Assembly: GCA_018257865.1 (NCBI GenBank) | Contig: JAEUBA010000172.1 | Location: 1 to 33,658 of the forward strand | Reading direction: 5' to 3' | From: Stereocaulon alpinum | Lineage: Eukaryota > Ascomycota > Lecanoromycetes > Lecanorales > Stereocaulaceae | DNA: 33,658 bases | Shown here: positions 11,505 to 20,935 of the stretch, piece by piece | Position numbering within the stretch: position 1 is the first letter of the stretch | Layout of the letters: each line of letters opens with the position of its first letter | Notes under the pieces: model-generated | Told to the model about the DNA's origin: nothing | Databases searched by the model: none | What the model saw: the letters and a program-made list of their open reading frames with translations, nothing else | Translations under genes and position numbers: made by a program

Positions 11505-12070
11505 GCTATAGCTACTATAGAATACTAAGGGTTAATTCTAATACTAAGTGGATAAGTACCGCTAAGCGGATATAGCCGCTCTAGCCAAAACCTATCTATA
11601 AAAGTAATTTATAGATATATACTAGTTAAGGTTACTAGTATAAGAGTAGCTATAAGATAGCTAGTTAGGTTAGGATTCCTAATATAGTATTAACTTACTA
11701 AGGAATAGCTCTCCTAGTCTAAACTCCCTATTAGAGTAGAACTAGTAATAAAAACCCTAAAGATAAAGAAGCCTAAGCGTAAGTAGAAGCTAAAGGCGGC
11801 GGAGCTACTAGAGTATTATAGAGCCTATTAGGGTAGCGGAGATTATTATTACCAGTATTATAGAGCTTAGTAGCGAGGTTAGATAGGCGGAGTAGGATAA
11901 TAAGTAAGCTAATAAGCGAAAGTTTTTAGCTAGAAGGGGCGACTCTAAAAAGGTTTCTTTCGCGTCTATAGGGCCTTTAACCCCCCCCTAGATTTCCTAA
12001 TAATATAAGAGAACACCCTTATTAGTATATATAGATACTAGAATAGGCGTATAAATTAATCAATTAATTA

Positions 12071-12081
12071 ATCTTTAACCT
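12071..12081. repeat. Target-site duplication of LINE copy B, right copy
   Basis: ATCTTTAACCT, identical to 6036-6046; it directly follows the AATTAATTAATT tail of copy B. Confidence 0.88.
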
Positions 12082-13033
12082 TATCCTTTAATCCTTTTTA
12101 ATATATAGTAGTTTAAGTATCTTCTAACTAATTAAGTTAATAGGTAATTCCTCTAAATTATACTATATACTCTATTATAGATCCCTTTTATTAAAGATTT
12201 ATAAGCTTATATTCTAGCCTTTTTTCTTTAGTATTATCCCTAAAGTAGAACCTTAATAGGTTTCTAATATATATTTTATTAAAAATAATCTTTAAGGACT
12301 TATCCTTTATTATATTAGGGTCCTAAATTAAAAGATATTCTTTAAGCTAGGGTTAAAGAGCTACTATAGTATTACCTTTAAGGTATAATAAGTAAAATAT
12401 ATTTCTAGCCTTTATAGTAGAGAAGCTTAGTATATTAAAAGCTATATATAGGTTAATTTATTAAAGAAATATATTTAATCCTCCCTTCCTACTAGAGAAT
12501 TTTATAGGGGTAGGTAACTTTATCCTTCTATCGCTAATAGTAATCCCTTCCTTAGAAATAGGAGCTAGGTTCTTTTCTATAAATCTACCTATTACTTTAG
12601 GTATAGTATACTATCTCTCCTCTAAGGTAGAATTAGAAGTACTTATACTATATAGTCTAAAGTATAGTATTTAAAGTATAATAGGGTAGTTTAACTTCTA
12701 TAGGTAAATTATATAGTATATTAAATATTAGAAGGTAATAGAGATAAGTAGTTATTAAATTATCTTAAGCTAAGACTCCTCTCTATTATATAAGTTAAAT
12801 ATAAGGAGATAAGAAAATATTCTACTAAAGGAAAACCTTTTCTTATATATTTACCTTAATTATACTAAGCCCTAGCCTAATCTAAGTAATCTAACCCTAT
12901 ATCTACTATATTACTCTATAATCTACCTAATATACCTTAAATTACTTATATTACTAGGTCCTCTCCTAATAGTCCTTTACCTATTAACCCTATTACGTAC
13001 CTTACCTGTAACCTTGCGGGGTTACCCGTAACA
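12082..13033 (-). mobile_element. Ty3/gypsy 5' LTR and gag N-terminal part, RIP-degraded
   Basis: The minus strand starts with an LTR (13033-12677) followed by a gag frame with TAG/TAA interruptions. The frame reads like a Retrotrans_gag domain: KFSSRKGRLNIFL, then INLYIAFN, then FYFRDNTKEKRLEYKLINL, then FRGITYQLN-like. It joins 6046 leftward after removal of LINE copy B. The element therefore entered this locus before copy B. Together the two parts retain 5' LTR, gag, protease region and RT but lack RNase H, integrase and 3' LTR in this orientation. Confidence 0.85.
12677..13033 (-). repeat. 5' LTR of the minus-strand gypsy element (357 bp)
   Basis: On the minus strand it begins TGTTACGGGTAACCCCGCAA and ends near CCCTATTATA, presumably ...TTACA before mutation. 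It is homologous to 2217-2571 in inverted orientation. The outer 30 bases still hold intact TG and CA, so mutation fades out at this edge. Confidence 0.8.
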
Positions 13034-13330
13034 ACGGTATATAGCGATTTCGATAGAGAATCCACGCTGTATTACTAAAATAAAGGATATCCTCGTAGTA
13101 TTACTAACGTATAGGTATAATAATCCTTAGCGTGTTAAGAAATACTAACGTATTCAAACACTCCTAGATAAGTATATTACTATAATAGGGTAGCTCGATA
13201 CATATCCTAATAGTAGAAGTTTCTAGTATCCTGTTCTTTACACTATACTATAGATAGCCTTAGCCCAGCGCTAAGGATTATTATACTAGACACCGCAGTA
13301 GCTAGGAATTTCGTGTGATATATAATTATA
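13034..13330. other. Transition zone with an 18-bp inverted repeat, no gene
   Basis: AT-rich but with CA and TG reappearing, so it marks the border between the RIP block and the gene island. GTATAATAATCCTTAGCG at 13115-13132 is repeated exactly in inverted orientation at 13269-13286, enclosing 136 bases; TAG flanks both outer ends. This could be a roughly 172-bp MITE relic. A short direct repeat (TACTAACGTAT) also occurs near 13102 and 13143. Confidence 0.6.
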
Positions 13331-13379
13331 CTATGATCCTTCAGCAATACTCTTGTCCACACCTTCCCGTTTCAACTTT

Positions 13380-13660
13380 GAGAGAGAAATACTCCCGAGG
13401 ATTAGTTCCTAGGAGACGTATTCCCGAGAGAACCCCCCGCGAATGTTGAGGCCTTAATACTGGGAAAGCAACGCTCCTGGGAATTAATTCCTTGGAGAAG
13501 ATCGCTCCCCCGGGAAGTACTCCCCACCTCAATTTGTGGAGGATCCAATATGTGCTCCGCCAGCACGTACTCCCCTGGGAAGGGGGAGTACGAGCACACC
13601 ATATACTTCCTGGACGAGTACGCGCTGGGGGAGTATATACTGGGGGTCTCTATAAATTAA
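13380..13660. repeat. GC-rich region with imperfect repeats of a CTCCC(N)GGGA-type motif
   Basis: Two imperfect direct copies (13392-13430 and 13474-13517) share the pattern CTCC..GGRATTARTTCCTNGGAGA..CG..TCCC. More isolated motif copies follow, including an inverted pair near 13570-13593 (GTACTCCCC facing GGGGGAGTAC) and GGGGGAGTATATAC near 13627. The ORFs overlapping it on both strands are short and follow the repeat pattern, so I do not call genes. It could be a regulatory array or a decayed repeat. Confidence 0.5.
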
Positions 13661-13730
13661 GCTTCTCGGGGTTTCGCAAACTGGTCTTTGAGGACTTAAT
13701 CAGGCTCCGTACAAGGGGCCTAGTATAGCT

Positions 13731-14600
13731 CCTCATAAGCTCAAATGGGACCTAATCCGAGCAATCCATCTGGAAGCCCAAAGGCACCGTACTCGGACCC
13801 CAATTATTTTCCCAAGGGATCGTTTCGAGCCCCGACTATGCATCAGAAGCAGAACAGCGACATGGCTATAAGAATAGTAGACGTGTTTGCCGCATTCCCA
13901 GCATAGATTAGGTCAACGAGAAACGGGCTGAAAGCTGGATGGAAGATATCCGGTCAAGTTTTCGCATTGACTACAAGAAGATCCACCTGCATGTCAAAAC
14001 AAGGGACTCGACGACATAATATAGGATCTCATCAGGCATCAGAATGTCTGTTATACAATGTTTATCTCTTGTACCTGTCTATACCCCAGGATTTCGCTAA
14101 CGAATAAGGCAAGCTCATGAATTAGTCTTATATTCGTGTGCCTAGGCAAAGACGAAAGGCACATGTTTCCCGCTGCCTCGTCATCTATGTCCAGAGCGAT
14201 CTTTCCCGCAAAGGCTTCTAAGCCAACATCGAAGTGGCCAACTTCCAGACGGCACCAACAGCCTCACACGCAACCTTCACAATTAACATCGGCAGAGAAG
14301 CACCCCTAACACAACTAGCCGCGTTCTGCGATGGACTATTGCTCTTCGAAGGGCCTGGACTTGGCGCAGTCGAAACAGGAGCTTTTGTGTCAGACGGCAT
14401 GCTCGGCCCAGCGACAGGACCACCGCCAACATCAGCAGCTGGGGTTGAAGTTGGTGAGCCGCCATTCCTATGGCTTGGCCGTGCTAGTGCTAGACGTTTG
14501 GTTTTCGATCGTGTAAATCTGAACGATGAGAGATTCGGCAGCTGTGGACGGGAGGTCAGGCGGACTCAGAAATGGAAGGGGGAGGGGAATTGGAACAAGA
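13731..14600. other. Unique-composition stretch with weak ORFs, no convincing gene
   Basis: Balanced composition and no RIP. A plus-strand open frame of about 120 codons ends at 14605 but has only a GTG or internal ATG start. It has no motif I recognise and overlaps similarly open frames on the minus strand. The region before 14200 has stops in all frames at short spacing. It may be a decayed gene or intergenic DNA; I cannot separate these. Confidence 0.35.
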
Positions 14601-15131
14601 AGTGAATTTTGATGATCTTACCTTTAATTTCGATAGGCAGACAGGTGTAGACGGCCGTTTCACATGCTATGTTCAAGTCCGAAGCTTCCTTTAGTGAACA
14701 GCCACAAGCCCAGTTGTTAGGACTGCCGCAGGCATTATTGATGACTGTTTGGAAACAGGGGCTCTACAGAGCAGATCAGACGCATTCATCGGGGGGTTGG
14801 GGGGGCTCCGATGGTTCAATAATCAAACGTACAATGCATGCTGGAATTTGGGCAATAAGGGAGCTGACATCCTGTAATGAAGGAGATAAGGATAGGTAGT
14901 ATAAAGAAGAGCAAGCGGCTATATGTTATTATCAATAACGAGCACGATGTCGTCTATGATCAAACTGGAAACGGAGGAGGATGGGTAGAGCCTGAAAGGA
15001 GAATACCGTGCGGGGCGCAGTCTTATAAGCAAGGGTCAAGGCCAGTCTGCCGGCGAGGCTGCGGTCCTGCATACACGGCTTCTTGTACCATAGTCAATCC
15101 AGAGCAGATAATTGTCGCATCAATGACCTAG
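14601..15131 (+). other. Possible remnant of a small Cys-containing protein gene
   Basis: One plus-strand frame from about 14695 to 14876 reads with protein-like composition (AGIIDDCLETGALQSRSDAF, then GGLGGLRWFNNQTYNACWN), ending in TAA. It lacks a start codon in frame. It is followed in another frame by an 84-codon ORF (14877-15131) with five Cys. Splicing could join such pieces, but I found no clean donor and acceptor set, so a model is not proposed. The family is not recognised. Confidence 0.25.
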
Positions 15132-16099
15132 ACCCATTATAGAGAACCACTAAACGTCTCAGCATGGATTATAGCTTAGCCAGACCGAGAATTGTTTACC
15201 CGAAAGCCTAGCTGAACACCTGGACAGGACCGCTAGCGGTCCTCGTTCGCGAAACCACCGTCCTAATGCGGCCTGATCGGGGTAAGGCCGCTATCAGCGT
15301 CAGGTCAGCGGTGAATAGATCACCGTGGGTAGCGGAACTATTGTGAATGGGGGGGGTAGATGTTGGTTCTGCCCTGAGATGTTATGACCACACAAGTAGG
15401 GTCTGATGAGAGCTCTAGGATACAGTGAGTTTACAATGAGACGTAAAGAAGGCTTCCTTACAGAGTGGCTTCAGTGGCCGCAAAACAACCGGCTGTCAAC
15501 GGAAGTCTTGATATCAAGAGCAATTTCCATGATATCTTGTCTCACAGCGCTATCGTGCTGGTGAAGGCAATATTCAGTCGACTTGTGGACGCTGTGGAAC
15601 CTGATTCGAATAGATACTGGAGGCTCTAGACACGCAAGAATTTATGGTCGTCTCTGGTCTTCTTATGACCCGAAGGTATATAGACTGACTCGCATGTGAC
15701 CTGGAAGGCCCCCTTGAAGTAGGTCAATTAAAGAGGGTTTATCACACTCTGATCAGTCGTCACTCAGCCCTTTAGACAGTTCTTAGGCCAAGGCCTAGAC
15801 GACTTATCAAAGTCTCGTGCCTAAGAATTTTACATGCTGAGTTTGTCATTTTAGCAAGCCAGGAATCAACATCGTCACCATCAGCAGAGAAATGATTATG
15901 GTAAAAGTACCGGAGTTGAGAGTACACTTCGAAAATGCGTATGTGCTGAGTGAGCTGGTATGACGGTGACCCTATAGTCCTTGGATGATTAGGTAATTAG
16001 AGCAGCCGTCTTATAGCCCCTGCCTTTTGGAGGATCAATTCCAGTAGCGAGGCTCATCTGGGCAAATTCTGAAATGTTCAGCAGCGTGACGATCATATT
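15132..16099. other. Intergenic stretch, no gene seen
   Basis: No ORF above 60 codons on either strand. The one notable item is an 18-bp perfect palindrome, AGGACCGCTAGCGGTCCT, at 15226-15243. Otherwise nothing is recognised. It lies downstream of the minus-strand ankyrin gene, so its last part is probably 3' UTR or terminator sequence of that gene. Confidence 0.5.
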
Positions 16100-17407
16100 T
16101 CAGCTGGTCTGGCCATGGTCCGTCATGAAGGTGACTATGTCCATTGTATGGATACGCAGGATCTGAACCGAGGACCAGATTTCCCGGGGGTGACCTGAGG
16201 TACCTGCCCAATGCCGGAACGTATTGAAGCAGATTGCGTGTACTTCTTCGCCCGCGACATGGATAGGTTGTTGTCCTTGCCGATTCTTCCTTTTCGGATC
16301 AGCGCCCTTCTGGAGTAAAAACTTTACGGTGTTGGAGCGACCCAGTCTAGCTGCCGAATGTGATGCTGTGTTGCCATATTCGTCGGCGACATTTATGTCG
16401 GCGTTTGGGCATGCCAGTAGATATTCGAGTTGCGTTGTACCTTCGAGCTCAACGGCGGTCTCGAGTGTGGGTCTCAGATGGTGGTTTCCCTTTGACGCTT
16501 TCCCAAGTGCATTGACATCGGTGGTGTCACGGTCCATAATCACGTGTATGACGTTGTTGTTCCAGCGGACTGTAGCAGCCGTGAGAATCGAGTGACCTTC
16601 GAGGCAGGTATTTGGATCGACCCCAAGCGATAACAACGATCTGATGATAAGAGGCCATTCACCTATTAGAGCAACAAATATTGAATGATTTCGTTCCTCC
16701 ACATTTAACCCTCTAAATAACGATTGAAGCTCGGTATTATTCATGTGCATCGCGACAAATTTGAGGGTAGGCTCGTAGTCTAACATTCGCGCAAGACTGC
16801 TAGACTTTCGAGTCGCTACCACGATTCGATATAATAATGCCATGTCCTTGCTTGCTATACAGATCACGATACAGCGTAAGAATTGCTCGGGCTCTGCATC
16901 ATGAAGACCATAATCCAGAAGAGTGGAGACAGCTTTGTCCTGTTTCTCCTGTAACGCCCAAAGCAGAGCAATTTGGGAGCTGTTTCCATGTTTCTTTATC
17001 AATTTTTCCGCCTCACGTTCCGAGTTCCTGGCGCTTTTGGCAGTTCGTTTAGAACTTTTGTCCATCTTCAAGGTCGCGCCGTCGGATTTTACCATGCTCA
17101 ATCCGAACGTTGTCTCTGCTAGATCTTGCATTGGGTCAGTCGACCGGGGAGCCTGTTCTCGCGCTACGGAATGCTGGTGTTCGGCGGCCTCAATGGGTGC
17201 AGACGAAGCCTCAGGGTTACCTTTAGAGGCTGAAGCAGAGCTCGATAAGATCTCATCGACAGCTGTGATATTTGGTAAGACATCATAGTCCTGGGCAGAC
17301 TTCTGTTTCGCTGCTCGATAATCGGTTGCGGATGCGTCCCCTAGCTGATGAGTCTTCGAAATTTTAAGGGCCTTCGCTTTTGCTTGGAGCCATGCTAGCT
17401 TCGCCAT
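16100..17407 (-). CDS. Ankyrin-repeat protein, 435 aa
   Basis: A single uninterrupted frame with an ATG start at 17407. The N-terminal 120 residues are Ser/Ala/Lys/Glu-rich and probably disordered (many charged residues, KSSKRTAKSARNSEREAEKL). Ankyrin-type helices are visible from about residue 145 (ALLWALQEKQDKAVSTLLDY), again around 245-300 (GEWPLIIRSLLSLGVDPN). They are clearest near 340-385 (DEYGNTASHSAARLGRSNTV, then KFLLQKGADPKRKNRQG). Such repeats bind protein partners, and no catalytic domain accompanies them. The last 50 residues do not look like ankyrin and may include an unspliced intron or a divergent tail. Codon use resembles neighbouring island genes and there is no RIP. The partner and process are unknown. 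It is the only long ORF in the first part of the island. Confidence 0.75.
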   Translation of the reverse strand: MAKLAWLQAKAKALKISKTHQLGDASATDYRAAKQKSAQDYDVLPNITAVDEILSSSASASKGNPEASSAPIEAAEHQHSVAREQAPRSTDPMQDLAETTFGLSMVKSDGATLKMDKSSKRTAKSARNSEREAEKLIKKHGNSSQIALLWALQEKQDKAVSTLLDYGLHDAEPEQFLRCIVICIASKDMALLYRIVVATRKSSSLARMLDYEPTLKFVAMHMNNTELQSLFRGLNVEERNHSIFVALIGEWPLIIRSLLSLGVDPNTCLEGHSILTAATVRWNNNVIHVIMDRDTTDVNALGKASKGNHHLRPTLETAVELEGTTQLEYLLACPNADINVADEYGNTASHSAARLGRSNTVKFLLQKGADPKRKNRQGQQPIHVAGEEVHAICFNTFRHWAGTSGHPREIWSSVQILRIHTMDIVTFMTDHGQTS

Positions 17408-17548
17408 TGCTAGCAGGTGTTCTATCCTCGGGGCGATTTATACATTACATGAAGTACTCTCTACTCCAGGCGACACGATCAGCAATAAACTTCAAGCGCA
17501 TCTACCGCGGTCTACTAGTAAATCAGGCTGAAGTTGAGGGGTGATCGA

Positions 17549-17752
17549 CTAAGACATTTCTGAGCTTCCTTTCTTTATCTTATACATTTGTAATTTTTTA
17601 ATCAAATCGTTCTCCATTAGGGGCCTGCTAGGCCCATCTAGGCAGTGCAATTTCGCCAACCGGATGGCCTCCACTATAAATGGATAAAGATCGTTGCAAT
17701 GCGGCCCCAGCGCAAGAGGAGCACGAACTAGTAGTGGATCAGCAGATCTCAC
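17549..17752 (-). CDS. Small hypothetical ORF upstream of the ankyrin gene, 67 aa
   Basis: ATG at 17752, TAG at 17549, on the same strand and 141 bases upstream of the ankyrin gene start. The product has a hydrophobic and proline-containing first half and a basic C-terminus (KKLQMYKIKKGSSEMS). No domain is recognised. I tried to connect it to the ankyrin gene as a 5' exon but found no donor and acceptor that keep frame. It could be a short gene, an upstream ORF of the same transcript, or chance. Confidence 0.25.
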   Translation of the reverse strand: MRSADPLLVRAPLALGPHCNDLYPFIVEAIRLAKLHCLDGPSRPLMENDLIKKLQMYKIKKGSSEMS

Positions 17753-17759
17753 GTGATCC

Positions 17760-18419
17760 GGTAAGCGGCTCGTTTTCCGCCCTCCTACCTCACCAAAAAC
17801 CCATGTACTTGAAGCTCAACTTTCATTATATGTCGACCTAGCATGGACATGCAGAAATGAGTGTGTCGAATTTCCCCTCACTCTCAATTCAATGAGAGTG
17901 AAGTGCTGACTATATGGCTACATGACTCTGCTTTCCAATGCTCTGATTCTGAGTACGGAGGAGGGGGACGAACAACGGGGGGCGGTGGCCGAGAAAATGC
18001 AACCAGTCAGCCGGCGTTATAGGTAGCTGTACTCAGATGGGTATTTTTCTTATGTTCAGTAGCCTCTCCAAAGGTGTAGATTCGATAATATGTGTAGAAT
18101 CTGATCGCATCTAAACCTACTTATTGTAGAACCCTCGTAGTGGTTCGAGGAGGTGACTGCTTTGGAAGGGACGCGCCGCTTGATTGAAAGAGCTTTTGAT
18201 CAAGATGATGATCTATAGTCATTGTTAGATTCTACACAATCACTGATGCACGGATCATACATTAGTCTGCGAGCGGAAGAGCATACATAAGAGCTTTCTG
18301 CTGTTCTGAGTCATCACTGGTCGCAGCTTCGGGCTCACTGCAGGTTGGCGGGGGGGAATGCTGACTCATCGCGGTCCACTGGGCCTCGAAATCTGTCCCA
18401 GTCTAGTTGTCGCACTAGC
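17760..18419. other. Intergenic region between divergent ankyrin and SET genes
   Basis: About 0.66 kb, balanced composition, no RIP. It lies between the 5' ends of the minus-strand ankyrin/67-aa pair and the plus-strand SET gene, so it should hold both promoters. No motif is specific enough to call. ATGATGATC-type and GATTCTACACA-type words recur (GATTCTACACAAT near 18228; related ATGTGTAGAATC near 18090), which forms an inverted pair. Confidence 0.4.
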
Positions 18420-20935
18420 ATGGCATCCGACGCTGACTTCCTCCAACAAGTCCTTGCCTTGTATTCTTCCAGAGTCTCCCACGCAACGGAGACGTACTGT
18501 GACGTGCTTAACAAGGCGCAAAGACCACAGGCTCGTCGAGTTGAGGTTGTTTTAAAAGTGTGGCAAGACGGAGGATACAAAGTCTTCAGCCTTGTACGCG
18601 ATCAGTCAAAAACAAACAATATACTGAGAATAAGATCTTACACCGTATAGGAGGAGTACCTTTCGCTATCATCTATCATACGATACCCGCCTAGTCCGGA
18701 TTTGGAGAGTTCCTATGGCAAGGATGGCACCTCTCCAAAAACCGATAGGACAGCACCCGTTGAGCTATATCGGAAAAAGGTAAGCGCTATCCAATAAGTC
18801 GCACGTACGTTGTTAGGAAGGACTCTGATGAAGCTATGAGACATACAGAGTGCTGAATATGTTGTTGGCGGTCGGCTGCCTACCGAACACCTAGATTCTC
18901 AAGAGCAACAACCTTCGGTACCGCCGCAACGCCAGAATGCCCCTGCCGAGGGTGAATCAACAAATTCACGACAACCTCCGACACCTCCGCAAAGTCAAAG
19001 CGAGGGTAAATCAGCAGATGCACCAACCCGGTTGAGGCAATACGGACATGAACAATTTGAAGCTGAAGGTGGTCGAGATGGACAGGGGACAGTCATGTCT
19101 ACATGCGAATCGAATCGACAACGAAGATTGCAAGATGCAGCGATTCCGAGAGCCAAGAAAAGGAAAAGGGTTGAACGTCAGGAGACCAAACCTGCACAGC
19201 CGTCAACGAAACATCCTCGGATTCAAAAGAACCGACCGATCGGGAAACCGGCATTGGGAGACCTGAAGTCTCGAGGTCGCTCGGAGCGTACAAGAACCGG
19301 CAAGCCTGTTCAAGAGCCAGAAGTCGTCCAAAATGATCCAAATTGTTTGTCCGATACTGAAGATACTGCTTTCGATGCGGAATCAATCACAACTGCGTCT
19401 CGCCAAGGCAGTAGATCACTAGTATCCAAGTTCAATATTATGAATCTCTTGATGGATATACTTAACGCACTGTTTGGAGAAATATCCCCTGGGGTGTCTC
19501 TCGAGGTAGCAAACATATTAGATGAGCCAACTTCAAGTATAGGATGTCCGAAGAGCATGGAGCCCAAGGAGCTTGTAGACGAGAAAACTCTCTGCCGGAG
19601 GTATGATGAAGTAATAGGCAGTGAGAGCAAGGGCTACAAAAACAGCATCCTCGAGGTTATCTGTCAGTATTGGTTAGGAGAGGCTATGGAAAGAGTCCTC
19701 CAGGAAAAAATGAAATCAGGTTCAGGCCCAAACGAGACCAGAAAAAGGAAAGCACTCACCCACATTTCTGATATCATAGCTGCGCACATCAGTAAAGGGA
19801 AAGAGACGTTGCGCGACCCAGGTCGTGCAGCACGGCAACGCAGGTAAGCGATCAGCTCATTGCAGCACAGTCATCTCATAATAGACTAGGACAGACGCAT
19901 TTCGAGTGAAGCAAGTCTTCGATGAATGGGGTACATTAGCTGTGTTGATGGCATGCATGGGATCGAATTTTAAGACAAACCTAAAATACACCCCGTCCTA
20001 TACCTACAAACAACTGGAAAAGGAGATGGAAGACTACAGGCCACTTCTGACCTTGGTCGCGGATTGTGTGCAGCCAAGGTGGAGAGAGGTCATACCATAT
20101 TGCCCAGATATTCATATTGAAGTGGCTCCCAACCCTAGCCAACATTTACACCAATACGCTATCGCTCAAGGCGGGAATCCTATTAGATTACCGCATACGA
20201 ACATTGGAGAGACGAGAATAGACAGAATTTCCTGGCCGAATAAAGATCCCCGGAGAATCGAATGTGAAACAGATTTCACATGCGTTGACTGCAATGGCTA
20301 CCAAGCAGAGTCGAGCAGTCAAAAGATTCGAGGCAAAAGGACATGTAATTGCGCGAGCAGTATCTTCAGCAATCACCAGGCTCCCGATCGTGTCATAATA
20401 TATGAGACCGACAACATGGGCTTTGGTGTGCGTGCACTTGACGTAAGTTGACAGGTCGCCATTGCTTGGGGCTCGATAATTGACCATCCTTCAGAGATAC
20501 CGATCAGGTCAAATCGTTGCTGAATTCAAAGGGGTGGTGACTAGCATGGAGTGCAAAGACGACAATTGCATTCAAGGAACGGGATACAAATTAACCCAAG
20601 CGAAAGAGGGTATGCAACTGATACCTGATATTGTCGAGAAAGCTAATAAATCAGGAAATTGGACACGATTCGTTAACCATTCCTGTGTGTACAACAACTG
20701 TGAGATTCGCAAGTACACTTACCGGGGAGTAGAACGAATAGTTCTCCGAGTTAGGCAAGGTTATGAAGTCAATGTCATGGAGCCGATGACCGTAAAATAT
20801 GGTAAGGGTTACGGTCTCAACCAGTCATCATGCAATTGCCAAACTTGTGAAGCTAAGCGACATCGTGAAGAAAGAGTCCGGTCAAGAGTTAGCAGCAGCG
20901 GACAACCAGTAGCTACTATTCAGGCTAGAGAGTAG
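18420..20935 (+). CDS. SET-domain protein, predicted protein (histone) lysine methyltransferase, five exons, 763 aa
   Basis: Predicted exons: 18420-18593, 18651-18779, 18849-19843, 19890-20442, 20495-20935. The introns are 57, 69, 46 and 52 nt with GT donors (GTACGC, GTAAGC, GTAAGC, GTAAGT) and TAG/CAG acceptors. Phases fit, giving 763 codons plus stop. The N-terminal 430 residues are mostly low-complexity, with a Pro/Gln-rich part and a basic KKRKR cluster near residue 205, a possible nuclear signal. A Cys cluster (C558, CVDC, CNC) sits where a pre-SET zinc region would be. SET runs from about 601 (YETDNMGFGVRALD), with EFKGVV replacing EYxG, then RFVNHSC at 676-681 and MTVKYGKGYG. A post-SET CNCQTC follows at 730-735. 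SET enzymes of this layout transfer methyl groups from S-adenosylmethionine to lysine; the H3K9 class is the nearest by layout, but the pre-SET is incomplete, so substrate is inferred only. Frame and splice integrity suggest a functional gene. Confidence 0.8.

Larger units (their letters stand above)
11023..11621. mobile_element. MITE-like insertion in LINE copy B, largely free of RIP
   Basis: Other LINE copies read GACTATACTAGTT across this point, so 11025-11619 plus a TA duplication is inserted sequence. A 13-bp direct repeat TATCTATAAAAGT (11023-11035, 11593-11605) flanks a 557-bp core. The core has short TIRs (TTTTGGCT near 11037; AGCCAAAA at 11583-11590). It has subterminal 10-bp tandem arrays in opposite orientation, AAACTTAGCY-type at 11101-11155 and AGATAAGTTT-type at 11462-11504. 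Removing core plus one direct repeat leaves a 25-bp near-palindrome (arms TATCTATAAA/TTTATAGATA), perhaps an older small insertion. It has no coding capacity. CA and TG occur repeatedly here, unlike the surrounding LINE. Confidence 0.75.
7735..11940 (+). pseudogene. LINE ORF2: endonuclease, reverse transcriptase, C-terminal Cys/His domain; RIP-inactivated
   Basis: The endonuclease spans about 7735-8430, with VIQEPEYN-like (the LQEP motif) near 7820 and IIIEDFNLYYLY (the GDFNLHHP motif) near 8180. The RT spans about 9150-10050, with a GGRKRYLVKTAL-like segment near 9450, LLLLDIVGVFNNIS near 9540, and GGFVDNIYLLVYS near 9820 (the FVDD catalytic box with one Asp read as Asn). The C-terminal part includes the segment matching the Cys/His motif seen better in copy C. 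Codons are interrupted by TAG, and the frame is also split by the insertion at 11023-11619. Confidence 0.8.
6047..12070 (+). mobile_element. LINE copy B, near full-length Tad1-like non-LTR retrotransposon, RIP-degraded
   Basis: About 6.0 kb including a 597-bp later insertion, so about 5.4 kb of LINE. It carries an ORF1 with zinc-knuckle remnants and an ORF2 with an apurinic-type endonuclease, a reverse transcriptase and a C-terminal Cys/His segment. This is the layout of fungal Tad1-clade elements. It ends in an AATC/AATT tetranucleotide tail and is bounded by an 11-bp target duplication (6036-6046, 12071-12081). Almost no CA or TG dinucleotide remains, so every Trp codon and most Gln, Cys and His codons are altered. 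It is inactive. Confidence 0.88.

Noticed and set aside
120..13033. A Starship captain (DUF3435 tyrosine recombinase) near either end
   Set aside because: The first several kilobases inside both TIRs read as gypsy or LINE. Starships also do not have long perfect TIRs of this kind as a rule.
13341..13728. Overlapping ORFs on both strands
   Set aside because: They reflect the GC-rich iterated motif, which is open on both strands, and have no protein-like features.
17549..17752. The 67-codon ORF as a 5' exon of the ankyrin gene
   Set aside because: The possible donor (GTATAAG) and the acceptors before the ankyrin ATG do not keep frame.
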